From Myroides sp. N17-2 (lineage in GTDB: Bacteria; Bacteroidota; Bacteroidia; Flavobacteriales; Flavobacteriaceae), in the NCBI RefSeq assembly GCF_002286775.1, contig NZ_NSGJ01000039.1, forward strand, positions 1-51,121: DNA of 51,121 nt, written 5' to 3'. Below the pieces are notes generated by a model. That model searched no databases. It had not been told where the DNA came from and worked only from the letters and a program-made list of their open reading frames with translations. Both the position numbers and the translations under genes were made by a program. How positions within the stretch are numbered: the stretch's first letter is position 1; the number at the start of each line of letters is the position of its first letter. Below are positions 1 to 8,061 of the stretch, one piece after another.

Positions 1-143
1 CTACTAAAAACTCAGGTAAAATCATTTTTATAAACTCAATATAGTTTTCCACGTTTATTATTTATCATTACAAAGATCTGTAGTTTTTAATTCACACACA
101 ACTTTTGAGATTGATCCGGTATATTTACTATTTAAATGAATCA

Positions 144-290
144 TGATTAGTAGGATGTTTGTGGATAATTGTCTGAACCATGATTTATAGGATTATTAGG
201 ATTAATAAGATGTTTGCGTGATGTTGATTGTGGTTATTTGTTTGGACTGTGATTAGTAGGGTTATTAGGATTAATAAGATGTTTGTGTGA
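144..290. repeat. Short direct repeats ahead of the GxxExxY gene
   Basis: Two or three degenerate units carry the core ATTAGGATTAATAAGATGTT (about 193-212 and 263-282), with a shorter relative near 148-160. The core TTAGGATTAATAAG is the approximate reverse complement of CTTATTAATCCCATTAA at 340-356 and 445-461, so the two halves of the leader could pair. No convincing gene lies between 1 and 536; a minus-strand reading frame here is only the translated repeat. Confidence 0.7.
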
Positions 291-314
291 TGTAGATTGT
301 GTATGTGGTAAGAA

Positions 315-504
315 TATGCGGAAAGTATATCCGTCCAGATCTTATTAATCCCATTAATCAAGAAAATCAAGGTTCAGACAATTAGGTAGCAAGATTCAGG
401 CATTATGCGGAAAGAGATTATGCGGAAAGTTTATCCGTCCAGATCTTATTAATCCCATTAATTAAGAAAATCAATGTTCAGACAATTAGGTAATAAGGTT
501 CAGA
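315..504. repeat. Tandem 85-bp direct repeat
   Basis: Bases 315-399 are repeated with few changes at 420-504, separated by about 20 bases. Both copies begin ATGCGGAAAG, contain CCGTCCAGATCTTATTAATC and end with the TTCAGACAATTAGGTA part. A third short unit (CAGATAATTAGGTATCAA) runs on to the start of the GxxExxY gene. This is direct observation; the role is unknown, possibly a remnant of mobile DNA or a structured leader. Confidence 0.85.
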
Positions 505-536
505 TAATTAGGTATCAATGTTTAAAATATAATTAT

Positions 537-926
537 ATGGATATTAATCAAGTTACACATCAGATTATCGGAGCGGCTATGGAAGTTCATTCTACTTTAG
601 GTAATGGGTTTCAAGAGGTTATTTATCAACGGGCATTAAACATAGAATTACATCAAAGAGGATTGTCTTTTGAGCGAGAGTTTGAGATGAGTATTGATTA
701 TAAAGGATATAATGTAGGGACACGTCGGGTTGACTTTTTTGTAGCAGGATGTGTGATGGTTGAGATTAAAGCTGTTGTTCAATTAGAAGATGTGCATTTA
801 GCTCAAGCAATGAATTATTTGGAAGCTTATAAGTTAGAAACAGGTTTATTAATTAATTTTGGTAGTAAAAGCCTTGAGTTTAAAAGAGTGTATAATCTCA
901 CTCATCCTGATAATAAGAGAGTCTGA
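537..926 (+). CDS. GxxExxY family protein (PD-(D/E)XK-like fold)
   Basis: A 129-residue protein of the GxxExxY family, named for the motif seen here as GFQEVIY. Further on, RRVDFF followed by VEIKAV supplies the D...ExK residues of a PD-(D/E)XK nuclease-like core, which is how the family is usually classified; its function is not established. I chose the ATG at 537 (MDINQVTHQ) because that is the usual family start; an upstream ATG at 474 adds 21 residues read from the direct repeat. The gene stands alone between that repeat and a strong hairpin just after the stop. Such genes are often multicopy in Bacteroidota, and the repeats suggest a mobile or recently acquired unit. Confidence 0.85.
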   Translation: MDINQVTHQIIGAAMEVHSTLGNGFQEVIYQRALNIELHQRGLSFEREFEMSIDYKGYNVGTRRVDFFVAGCVMVEIKAVVQLEDVHLAQAMNYLEAYKLETGLLINFGSKSLEFKRVYNLTHPDNKRV

Positions 927-938
927 TGTTAGGAGCGT

Positions 939-973
939 AAAGTGGTGTGTCGGAAATACCGACATACCACTTT
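939..973 (+). terminator. Hairpin after the GxxExxY gene
   Basis: A 15-bp stem (AAAGTGGTGTGTCGG paired with CCGACATACCACTTT, one G-T wobble) with a 5-base loop. There is no long T run, so termination is inferred from position. It is followed by TTTACTCAATAATTCGCA, which recurs exactly after the next terminator at 2750-2767. Confidence 0.6.
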
Positions 974-1055
974 ACTCAATAATTCGCAGAGTTTACGGTT
1001 TTCCGTACCTATTAGAAAAATAGGATACTTATTTTAGCGAAAAATAAATTATATT

Positions 1056-2714
1056 ATGAGTGCTTTACGACTAAAAATAACCTTTAGTGTATTCTTTTTT
1101 ACATATCTTCTTTTTGCTCAAGAAAATACAATTAACATAGGTAACGATCATTTACAATTGTATAAACTAATTAATGGAAAGGATGTAGTATTCTACGAAG
1201 TGCAGAATAAGGAGGTTCAGTTTCCTGTTATGGAGTGGAAGGAAATACCTAATCCTCGTTATGTTGCGTTAACTAATGAAGCGGAAGGTAATTATGCGAG
1301 ATATAAAGAGTGGTTAGCTAAAAATAAAGCCAAGGAAGATGCGCGAACTAAGTTTGTAAATAAAATAGAAGAATATCTTAGTAGTTCTGATAGATATAAA
1401 GAGAAAGTGATACTGTTACAAGAAGCAGATAGTATTAGTAGAGCCTATAATTTTTTAGAAGGATTTGATGGTTCAGAGTTTAGAAATAAACAGTTTATTT
1501 ATGATGAAAAGAAGAGACCAGATACAGGTTTTCTTAATGCGGTTTTAAAGTATCAAAGAGATTTACAGAATACATATTATGGAATAGGATATACTTACCA
1601 AAAAAATAATACTGGAGGATTTACAGAAAATCAAAAGTATCGATTTAAGCAATTAGAGGATGAATTAGAAAGGATGCCTAAAACAACAAAAGGGTTAGTG
1701 TTGTCAGAGAATTCTATAACAAAAAATATAATGGTGTATGTAGATGAAGATTATCCATTAAGTGATCTTACATTGAAGTTTACTTATAATTCATCAAGTG
1801 ATTATAATTTGGTCTCAATTAATGTGGGAGAGTATCGAATAAAAGCTTTTTTTAGAGATCAAGAAGCCTATAGGATACACGAAAAATTTAAAGGATATTC
1901 GGAGATTTCTCCTATTCGATACGAAGTTATATTTTCTGAGGATAATCGCAGTTTTATAACAAATGCAAAAGACAATATATTGTCTTATTTTAAGTCTATA
2001 AATGAGATTGAAGGAAATCCTTTTTACTTTGTTAAGTCTACAATTGAACGTTTGAACTATTTTGCTAAAGTTAGAAATGATGGAGAGTTTTCTACTGCGT
2101 TAAATAAAAAGAAGATGACAGGAATGTACGAACTGCCTAATCTTTCTGAAGCTATTGATTATGATGAACTTAAATACATTTCTTTTAACTCTTTAGATTT
2201 AACAGAGAAATTTATAGTAAGGACACCTTTTAAGACTGATTCTGATATGGATTTGTTTATGATTATTCAGAGTCTTAGAACGAAAAAGTATTATGTCGTT
2301 AATAATTATTTGTTTAATCTATTTCAGAATTATAATCATATGGGAGATGAAGAGCATGGAAATGGATATATTTTTAAGAGAGTTCCAAAAGAAATAACAG
2401 CAGAAGAGAAAGCATTGTACAACAGATTTATGACATTAGTTAATCAAGGAAAGGCGAAAAGTGATCAGATAGAAAAGGTCTTAAAGAAATATCCATTAAG
2501 AAATATGAATGATGTGAGTAGAATCTCTAAGGTAGATAAACAGACATATAACCGATTACTTAAAGAAATGAGAAAAATTAATGACCAAGCACGTGATATA
2601 TTAAATTATGAAGATGAGAATAAATGGTTGATTAATAAGTTGTCAATTAAAGAGATAGCTAAGTATGAACAGTTAGGACATGATTGTTATAATTTATTTG
2701 AAATAAATTTTTAA
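1056..2714 (+). CDS. Exported protein of unknown function, 552 residues
   Basis: Not recognised. The first about 21 residues form a signal peptide (basic start, then FSVFFFTYLLFAQ) with likely cleavage after the Ala of FAQ, so the product should enter the periplasm; no lipobox Cys follows. The body is charged and rich in Lys, Glu, Asn and Tyr, with helix-rich ends (about residues 80-120 and 440-520) and a more beta-like middle around residues 220-300. No catalytic motif or membrane segment stands out after the signal. The AT-rich codon use matches the following defence-like genes. It is monocistronic, with a hairpin before it and a rho-independent terminator after it. Confidence 0.7.
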   Translation: MSALRLKITFSVFFFTYLLFAQENTINIGNDHLQLYKLINGKDVVFYEVQNKEVQFPVMEWKEIPNPRYVALTNEAEGNYARYKEWLAKNKAKEDARTKFVNKIEEYLSSSDRYKEKVILLQEADSISRAYNFLEGFDGSEFRNKQFIYDEKKRPDTGFLNAVLKYQRDLQNTYYGIGYTYQKNNTGGFTENQKYRFKQLEDELERMPKTTKGLVLSENSITKNIMVYVDEDYPLSDLTLKFTYNSSSDYNLVSINVGEYRIKAFFRDQEAYRIHEKFKGYSEISPIRYEVIFSEDNRSFITNAKDNILSYFKSINEIEGNPFYFVKSTIERLNYFAKVRNDGEFSTALNKKKMTGMYELPNLSEAIDYDELKYISFNSLDLTEKFIVRTPFKTDSDMDLFMIIQSLRTKKYYVVNNYLFNLFQNYNHMGDEEHGNGYIFKRVPKEITAEEKALYNRFMTLVNQGKAKSDQIEKVLKKYPLRNMNDVSRISKVDKQTYNRLLKEMRKINDQARDILNYEDENKWLINKLSIKEIAKYEQLGHDCYNLFEINF

Positions 2715-2721
2715 GATTAAT

Positions 2722-2746
2722 AAAACCGAAGTACAGCTTCGGTTTT
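2722..2746 (+). terminator. Rho-independent terminator
   Basis: Perfect 10-bp stem AAAACCGAAG / CTTCGGTTTT with a 5-base loop, followed by a T-rich tail. It ends the exported-protein gene and isolates the defence-like island downstream. Confidence 0.85.
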
Positions 2747-2898
2747 CTTTTTACTCAATAATTCGCATTGTTTGTAATTTTCTGCTTGTACAGGAGGTTA
2801 GATGATGGTATATTTACAACTATATGACTAATATAAGTGATGACAGTTTATAAATGATGAACATTTAATACTGTATAGCTTAACAAGTATTTCGAGAG

Positions 2899-3228
2899 AT
2901 GAAACAATTAGATGATTTAATAAAGGAACTTATAGCTTTTAGAGATGCAAGAGATTGGGAACAGTTTCACAATTCTAAGGATTTGGCATTAGCTTTATCT
3001 ATTGAGGCTTCAGAATTATTAGAGGTTTTTTTATGGAAGGGGAATGAGGAGTGTGATAAAGATCGACTGAAAGAAGAACTAGCAGATGTGTTTATGTACG
3101 GTTTATTATTAGCACATAAAAACAATCTAAATGTTGTCGAAATTATAGAGGAAAAAATAAAAAGGAATAACGAGAAATATCCAGTAGAGAAATCTAAAGG
3201 AACGGCTAAAAAGTATAATGAGTTATAA
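2899..3228 (+). CDS. MazG-like nucleotide pyrophosphohydrolase
   Basis: A 109-residue all-alpha NTP pyrophosphatase of the MazG-like type that includes dCTP pyrophosphatases (XTP3TPA/RS21-C6). The hallmark RDWEQFHNSKDLAL lies at residues 18-31, and the metal-binding residues sit in IEASELLE (E36, E39, E42) and EELADVF (E60, D63). Family enzymes split (d)NTPs to monophosphate and pyrophosphate; the substrate here cannot be read from sequence. The stop overlaps the start of the next gene (TAATG), so the two are translationally coupled. That suggests a joint function, such as altering nucleotide pools while the GIY-YIG/DUF2075 protein acts on nucleic acid. The start ATG at 2899 gives the full family length. 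Confidence 0.9.
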   Translation: MKQLDDLIKELIAFRDARDWEQFHNSKDLALALSIEASELLEVFLWKGNEECDKDRLKEELADVFMYGLLLAHKNNLNVVEIIEEKIKRNNEKYPVEKSKGTAKKYNEL

Positions 3229-5408
3229 TGGAGAAAGCTTTTGAGATTATACAATTAGATTTTAAGAAAGACCAACTGATAGAATTAGAATTACTGGCTA
3301 CAAATGCGTTGTCTTGGCCATTGGTCTATATCTTAAATGAAGATAAAGAGAAGGTCGCTTACATAGGTGAAACTACCGATGTGATAGCTCGTATGACTAA
3401 TCACTTGAGTAATACTGAGAAAAATAGAATGAGTGTGGCTCGGTTTATTACGAGTCATTATTTTAATAAGTCTGCGACGTTAGATATAGAGTCTAACCTT
3501 ATCCGTTATGTGGCAGCTGATGGTCAGTTTAAGCTTATCAACGGAAATCTAGGTATCGCTAATCATCAATACTATCAGCAGCAAGAGGTGTATTGGGACT
3601 TGTTTAAGGATATATGGAGTGAACTGCGCTCTCTAGGAGTGGTTAGACATTCATTGGAATATATTGATAATTCAGATTTGTTTAAGTACTCACCTTATAA
3701 GAGTTTATCTAAAGAGCAGGTTCTTGGACTAAAGAGAATCCTTGAGTGTATATTAGATAAAGATGCTAAAGTGAGCTTGATCGAAGGAGGAGCAGGTACA
3801 GGTAAGAGTATACTTGCTATATTCTTATTCAAGTTATTAAAGACTGACTTATCTAATTTTAATTACAGCGATTTTAAAGAGACTGATGATGAGATATTTA
3901 CTCTTGTTAATCAGATAAAAGAAAAGTATAAAGACCTTAAGATGGGATTAGTTATCCCGATGTCTTCTTTTAGAAAGACAATTTCTAATGTCTTCAAAAA
4001 TATTCCTGGGCTAAGTGCTAAGATGGTAATCGGACCGGCTGAAATAGCTAATAATGAATATGATATTCTGATCATAGATGAGTCTCATAGATTGAGAAGG
4101 AGAGTTAATCTAGGTGCATATTTTGGTGTGTTTGATACTAATTGTAGAACTTTAGGATTAGATAGAGAGACAAGTTCTGAGTTAGAATGGGCTGTTTTGA
4201 AGTCAGAGAAGTTAGTTCTTTTTTATGACGAGAAACAAAGTATCAAGCCTTCAGATGTCTTGAAGGAAGATTTTGATAAGCTTAAAAATGCTCCATATTC
4301 ACGTAAAGAAGTATTAAGATCACAGTTTAGAGTAAAGGGAGGGAGACAATATGTTGAGTTTATAGATCACCTTTTAGATTTAAACTTTAAAAACCTTAAA
4401 GAATACAAATCAAATGAGTATGAGGTTTTTGTTTTTGAGGATTTAGATTTGATGGTTAAACAAATACAAGAGAAAGAATCTTCGTATGGACTATCTAGAA
4501 TGGTAGCAGGTTTTGCTTGGGATTGGATATCTAAGAACGATAGAACTAAATATGATATTGCTATTGGGGATAGTCTACTTCAGTGGAATAGCGTTGCAGT
4601 GGATTGGGTGAATTCGCCTAATTCTATTAATGAAGTGGGGTGTATTCATACTATTCAAGGATATGATTTAAATTATGTAGGGGTAATTATAGGTCCTGAG
4701 ATAGGATATGATCCTATTAATAAGTGTATTCTTATCAAGAAAGAATTGTATAAAGACAAGAATGGTAAGCAGTCTATAAAGGATATAGATACTCTTCGTA
4801 ATTATATCATTAATATATACAAAACGCTGTTATTGAGAGGTATTAGAGGCACTTATATGTATGTCTGTGATGAAGATTTAAGAGCTTATTTTCAAGAGTT
4901 CTTGCCTACTAAGGAAGCTAGAAAAGAAGTAGATGCACTCGTAATTCATCAGGAGCAAATCAGCACACAGTGTATTCCTTATTATGATTTAGAGATAGCA
5001 GCAGGTTCGTTCAGTGAACGACAAAGTGTGGAAGAGGTGAGTTATATAGAAATGGAAGAGTATTTTAAGAATACAGGAGAGTATTTTGCATGTAAGGTGG
5101 TGGGTGATTCAATGAATAAGGTGATTCCTAATGGGGCAATCGCTCTATTTAGAAAAGAGATGGGTGGAAGTCGTAATGGGTTAATTTGCCTCGTGGAGTC
5201 TACAGATATTCAAGATTCTGATTTGGGTGGCAATTATACTATTAAAGAGTACGAAAGTAAGAAAACATACGATGAGGATAATTGGGAACACTCCGAGATT
5301 ATCTTAAAGCCTCTGTCTACTGATGTTTCTTATGAGGCGATGTGTCTTAGAGATGAAGAAACAACGCTGTTAAGGGTTATTGGAGTTTTTGTTAGGGTGT
5401 TAGGGTAG
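3228..5408 (+). CDS. GIY-YIG nuclease / DUF2075 ATPase / LexA-like S24 fusion
   Basis: A 726-residue three-part protein. Residues 31-115 are a GIY-YIG-type nuclease domain (VYIL, AYIGETT, R55, and E88 in DIESNLI). Residues about 155-560 are a DUF2075 helicase-like P-loop ATPase: Walker A GGAGTGKS 187-194, Walker B IIDESHR 282-288, QGYDLNYVGVIIG at 477-489 and the Arg-rich RGIRGTY at 537-543. Residues about 580-726 are a LexA/UmuD/S24 domain with GDSM (Ser628) and TIKEY (Lys673) as the Ser-Lys dyad. An Ala592-Gly593 step in IAAGSFSE sits 35 residues before the serine, as in LexA. Inference: it may cleave itself when RecA filaments form, freeing the nuclease/ATPase. Its start overlaps the MazG-like gene by one base. 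Confidence 0.88.
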   Translation: MEKAFEIIQLDFKKDQLIELELLATNALSWPLVYILNEDKEKVAYIGETTDVIARMTNHLSNTEKNRMSVARFITSHYFNKSATLDIESNLIRYVAADGQFKLINGNLGIANHQYYQQQEVYWDLFKDIWSELRSLGVVRHSLEYIDNSDLFKYSPYKSLSKEQVLGLKRILECILDKDAKVSLIEGGAGTGKSILAIFLFKLLKTDLSNFNYSDFKETDDEIFTLVNQIKEKYKDLKMGLVIPMSSFRKTISNVFKNIPGLSAKMVIGPAEIANNEYDILIIDESHRLRRRVNLGAYFGVFDTNCRTLGLDRETSSELEWAVLKSEKLVLFYDEKQSIKPSDVLKEDFDKLKNAPYSRKEVLRSQFRVKGGRQYVEFIDHLLDLNFKNLKEYKSNEYEVFVFEDLDLMVKQIQEKESSYGLSRMVAGFAWDWISKNDRTKYDIAIGDSLLQWNSVAVDWVNSPNSINEVGCIHTIQGYDLNYVGVIIGPEIGYDPINKCILIKKELYKDKNGKQSIKDIDTLRNYIINIYKTLLLRGIRGTYMYVCDEDLRAYFQEFLPTKEARKEVDALVIHQEQISTQCIPYYDLEIAAGSFSERQSVEEVSYIEMEEYFKNTGEYFACKVVGDSMNKVIPNGAIALFRKEMGGSRNGLICLVESTDIQDSDLGGNYTIKEYESKKTYDEDNWEHSEIILKPLSTDVSYEAMCLRDEETTLLRVIGVFVRVLG

Positions 5409-5477
5409 AGGAGTGTGAGTAAATGTTAGAATACAAGAACTTTATTAAAACACCTGTTTATTAAAATAGAAAAAAGC

Positions 5478-7046
5478 ATGTCGCACTTAGAAAAAATAAA
5501 AATATCCAACGAGTCTATAATAGTAGATTTTCAAGAACATTTAGAGTTAGAATATAATCAACGTATTCTATTTACAGCTCCTTTTGGTGCAGGGAAGTCA
5601 ACGTTTATAGATGATTTCAAAAATCAACATCAAGAGGGATATCGCTTTATAAGACTTTATCCTGTGAACTATGCTGTATCTGCTAATGAGGATATATTTG
5701 AGTTAATTAAGTTTGATATTCTGTATGAGTTGATAGCGCATCATAATGAAGAGATAGCTTTAGAAAAAGAAGACTTTAACTTTTGGTTACGTATGTCAAT
5801 GTTTATGCAAAATAAGGCTGATTTAATGCCTTTGTTTTTGCATATTATTTCTCTTCATGAGACAATCGGTAAACCTGTAGCAAAGTTTATAGAAGTGGTT
5901 AAGCCTTTAGTTAAAGACTTTAAGACATATAGTAAGAAAATAAACATAGATGAGACAGGTGATGTATTTGGCTTTTTAGAAACATTCGAAAGTAAGAAAG
6001 GCAGTCCTTATGAAATGGATGCGACTTCACAGTTTATCTTTGATTTAGTTGATAGACTGAAAGGAGATGAGTTACCTGATCAAGAGGAGATAGAAGAAGA
6101 TAAGAAGAGAACGAATAAGACAGTATTAGTCATAGATGATTTAGATCGTTTAGATCCTGACCATATCTTTAGGTTATTTAATATTTTCTCTGCTCATACG
6201 CATTCGATATCAGGAGAGAATAAGTTTGGTTTTGATAAGGTTATTTTTGTCTGCGATATAGAGAATATCCGTAAGATTTATGCACATAAATACGGACAAG
6301 GTGTTGATTTCTCAGGGTATATGGATAAGTTCTATTCTATAAGGCCTTTTGTCTATGATAATTTTAAATATTTAACACAGAAAATCACAGCTATTATTGA
6401 TCAATCAACATTTAGTAGTCAATCACAAATAGTAGTTGTAAAAACACCTTCAGTGGTATATTTGTTATCTGCCGTTTTAAAAATATTATCAAAGAATAAA
6501 GCTATAAATCTACGTAGTCTTTTAAAGAGTAGTACTTTTTTATTATCCATAGAGGAATATGTTACAATAAAAAACAATATAACCCTATCGAAGAATAAAA
6601 TCTCTCTTGTAGTAGTATTTGAAATTATAAGTGAAATGCTAGGTGGTTGGGTGCAGTTAGAGAAGGCTTTACTTTTAGTGAAAGAATACTCTTCTAATAA
6701 GCACTATTTTGATATGCATCAGCAATTTTTAGACAAGTATAATTTAACTAATTATAATTATGGTCATGAAGTAGACTTTCTAAAGAGAGAAATTTTCAAG
6801 GTTTTTGTAGGAGAATATTTAAAAAATGAAGATATGACAACAGATGGTAATAGAGTTATACAACTTCATGAATTTAAATTAGATGTAGTTTATAATTTAA
6901 GATATGAAGATATAGATGATTTTAAAATTAAATATATTAGAGAAATTGGAGGTGATGATAATATTGATTATAAAGTGAATTATGATTTACTGCTTATAGA
7001 AGCTTTTAGAAAGCTACAAGAATATGGCTTTATACCTAAAAACTAG
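5478..7046 (+). CDS. KAP family P-loop NTPase
   Basis: A 522-residue KAP-type ATPase (STAND/AAA+ related). Walker A is APFGAGKST at residues 34-42. The extended Walker B VLVIDDLDRLDP at 216-227 is the KAP signature, and a sensor-like FVCDIENIRKIY follows. Many KAP proteins have membrane helices inserted in the domain; none is clear here, so this is probably a soluble form. KAP NTPases recur in phage-defence loci, usually as the energy or signalling part beside an effector. The gene lies 69 bases after the GIY-YIG/DUF2075 gene with no terminator between, so co-transcription is likely. From about residue 330 onward I recognise nothing; this part may be a sensor or oligomerisation region. Confidence 0.88.
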   Translation: MSHLEKIKISNESIIVDFQEHLELEYNQRILFTAPFGAGKSTFIDDFKNQHQEGYRFIRLYPVNYAVSANEDIFELIKFDILYELIAHHNEEIALEKEDFNFWLRMSMFMQNKADLMPLFLHIISLHETIGKPVAKFIEVVKPLVKDFKTYSKKINIDETGDVFGFLETFESKKGSPYEMDATSQFIFDLVDRLKGDELPDQEEIEEDKKRTNKTVLVIDDLDRLDPDHIFRLFNIFSAHTHSISGENKFGFDKVIFVCDIENIRKIYAHKYGQGVDFSGYMDKFYSIRPFVYDNFKYLTQKITAIIDQSTFSSQSQIVVVKTPSVVYLLSAVLKILSKNKAINLRSLLKSSTFLLSIEEYVTIKNNITLSKNKISLVVVFEIISEMLGGWVQLEKALLLVKEYSSNKHYFDMHQQFLDKYNLTNYNYGHEVDFLKREIFKVFVGEYLKNEDMTTDGNRVIQLHEFKLDVVYNLRYEDIDDFKIKYIREIGGDDNIDYKVNYDLLLIEAFRKLQEYGFIPKN

Positions 7047-7151
7047 TAAAGTAATTATAAGTATATTATTAGACTTCTGTCATATATACAGAGTATGTAT
7101 TAGAAAACTACCTAAGAATGTAGAGATATTCGATATTTAAATGAATTGTTA

Positions 7152-7880
7152 ATGAAGTATTTTTTTAGAGAATTATTTGAGAAGATAAATCAGTTTTCTC
7201 ATAAGATAGACAATGTGGCTTTATTAGAAGGACAACATTGGGTGGTGATGAATGAGATAGAGGAGGTGAAGAAAGTCTTAATCTTCAGATCTAATAAAGA
7301 GCTTTTGGTTTCTTCTAATGGCAAAGTAGAAATCTGTAGGTGGGAATATTTAGGTTATAATTCTATTCTACTAGGAATAAATGAGGAGCATTTTTTATAT
7401 AAGAATGAGTTTTTTGATAAAGATGTATTGGCTTTGAAATTAGATGGGCAAGAGACACCTTTTCTATTACTGAATGAAACTAAGTTTGGAAAAGAAATCA
7501 ATACCATAGAGAATGTTTTGCGATTTCTTTCAGATAAATACATAAGTAACTCTAAGCAGGTGAAAGAATTTCTGAATAAAGAGAATGTAAATTATAGGCT
7601 AACAGAAGATATCGTAGATGTTAATTATTCAGAAGAGATGTATCTTGATCCTATTAATCGTGCTAGGACAGTAATTGCTAAAAGTGAACTACTGAAGTTA
7701 TTTCCTTACTTATATAAGTATGAAAAGCAAGGTGTTGTGATTTATCAGTATCATAAGGGAGAAGAGTGTGTCGTTTGTGGTGATCGTGTTTTTGATTTTG
7801 TAGGAGAGCCCTATAGTGGGAAGTTGAGATTCAGTTGGTATCATTCTCTTTATGTAGTTGATGGTATAGTTAGGGGATAA
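7152..7880 (+). CDS. Unrecognised protein between KAP NTPase and DarTG
   Basis: Not recognised. A soluble 242-243-residue protein without signal peptide or membrane segment. The first about 115 residues alternate in a beta-like way (HWVVMNE, LIFRSNKELLVSS, VEICRWEYLG, SILLGI), resembling a small beta-barrel or lipocalin-like sheet. The C-terminal part has a Cys pair in EECVVCGDRV and aromatic FSWYHSLYVVDG. A TTG two codons upstream (7146) is possible, but the ATG at 7152 is a more natural start. It lies 105 bases after the KAP gene in the same direction with no terminator seen, so it is likely part of that transcript. A sensor or accessory role is a guess. Confidence 0.6.
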   Translation: MKYFFRELFEKINQFSHKIDNVALLEGQHWVVMNEIEEVKKVLIFRSNKELLVSSNGKVEICRWEYLGYNSILLGINEEHFLYKNEFFDKDVLALKLDGQETPFLLLNETKFGKEINTIENVLRFLSDKYISNSKQVKEFLNKENVNYRLTEDIVDVNYSEEMYLDPINRARTVIAKSELLKLFPYLYKYEKQGVVIYQYHKGEECVVCGDRVFDFVGEPYSGKLRFSWYHSLYVVDGIVRG

Positions 7881-7944
7881 TATTATAACAGAAATTTGTA
7901 ATGATACTTTTAGCTATCTGAATTAGAATGACAAGATTAGGGTG

Positions 7945-7961
7945 TGCTATAAATTATAGCA
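7945..7961. promoter_or_regulatory. Palindrome upstream of darT
   Basis: A 17-base palindrome with 8-bp arms: TGCTATAA, one central base, TTATAGCA. It lies about 80 bases upstream of the darT -7 box. It could bind a regulator of the toxin-antitoxin operon, or be a small cruciform. Location and symmetry are the only evidence. Confidence 0.4.
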
Positions 7962-8014
7962 ATCTATTGGTTTTACTATTGATATCGGTGTTTGTTTTTG
8001 CTTTTTGTGCTTAA

Positions 8015-8049
8015 TTTGAGTAAATTGCAGGTAAGAATACTTAAATTTG
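8015..8049 (+). promoter_or_regulatory. Promoter of darTG
   Basis: A -7 box TAAATTTG at 8042-8049 matches the Bacteroidota consensus TAnnTTTG, with TTTG at 8015-8018 as a -33 element (23-base spacer, at the long end). Transcription would begin about 8053, only some 9 bases before the darT ATG. The toxin-antitoxin pair therefore has its own promoter apart from the upstream island. Confidence 0.6.
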
Positions 8050-8061
8050 TAGCGTATTATT

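Noticed and set aside
185..370. 61-residue minus-strand frame at the left end
   Set aside because: It is the translation of the AT-rich direct repeats (repeated NILLILI and HH patterns), with no start signal or family features.
2967..3254. 95-residue minus-strand frame opposite the MazG-like gene
   Set aside because: Shadow of a clear gene on the other strand.
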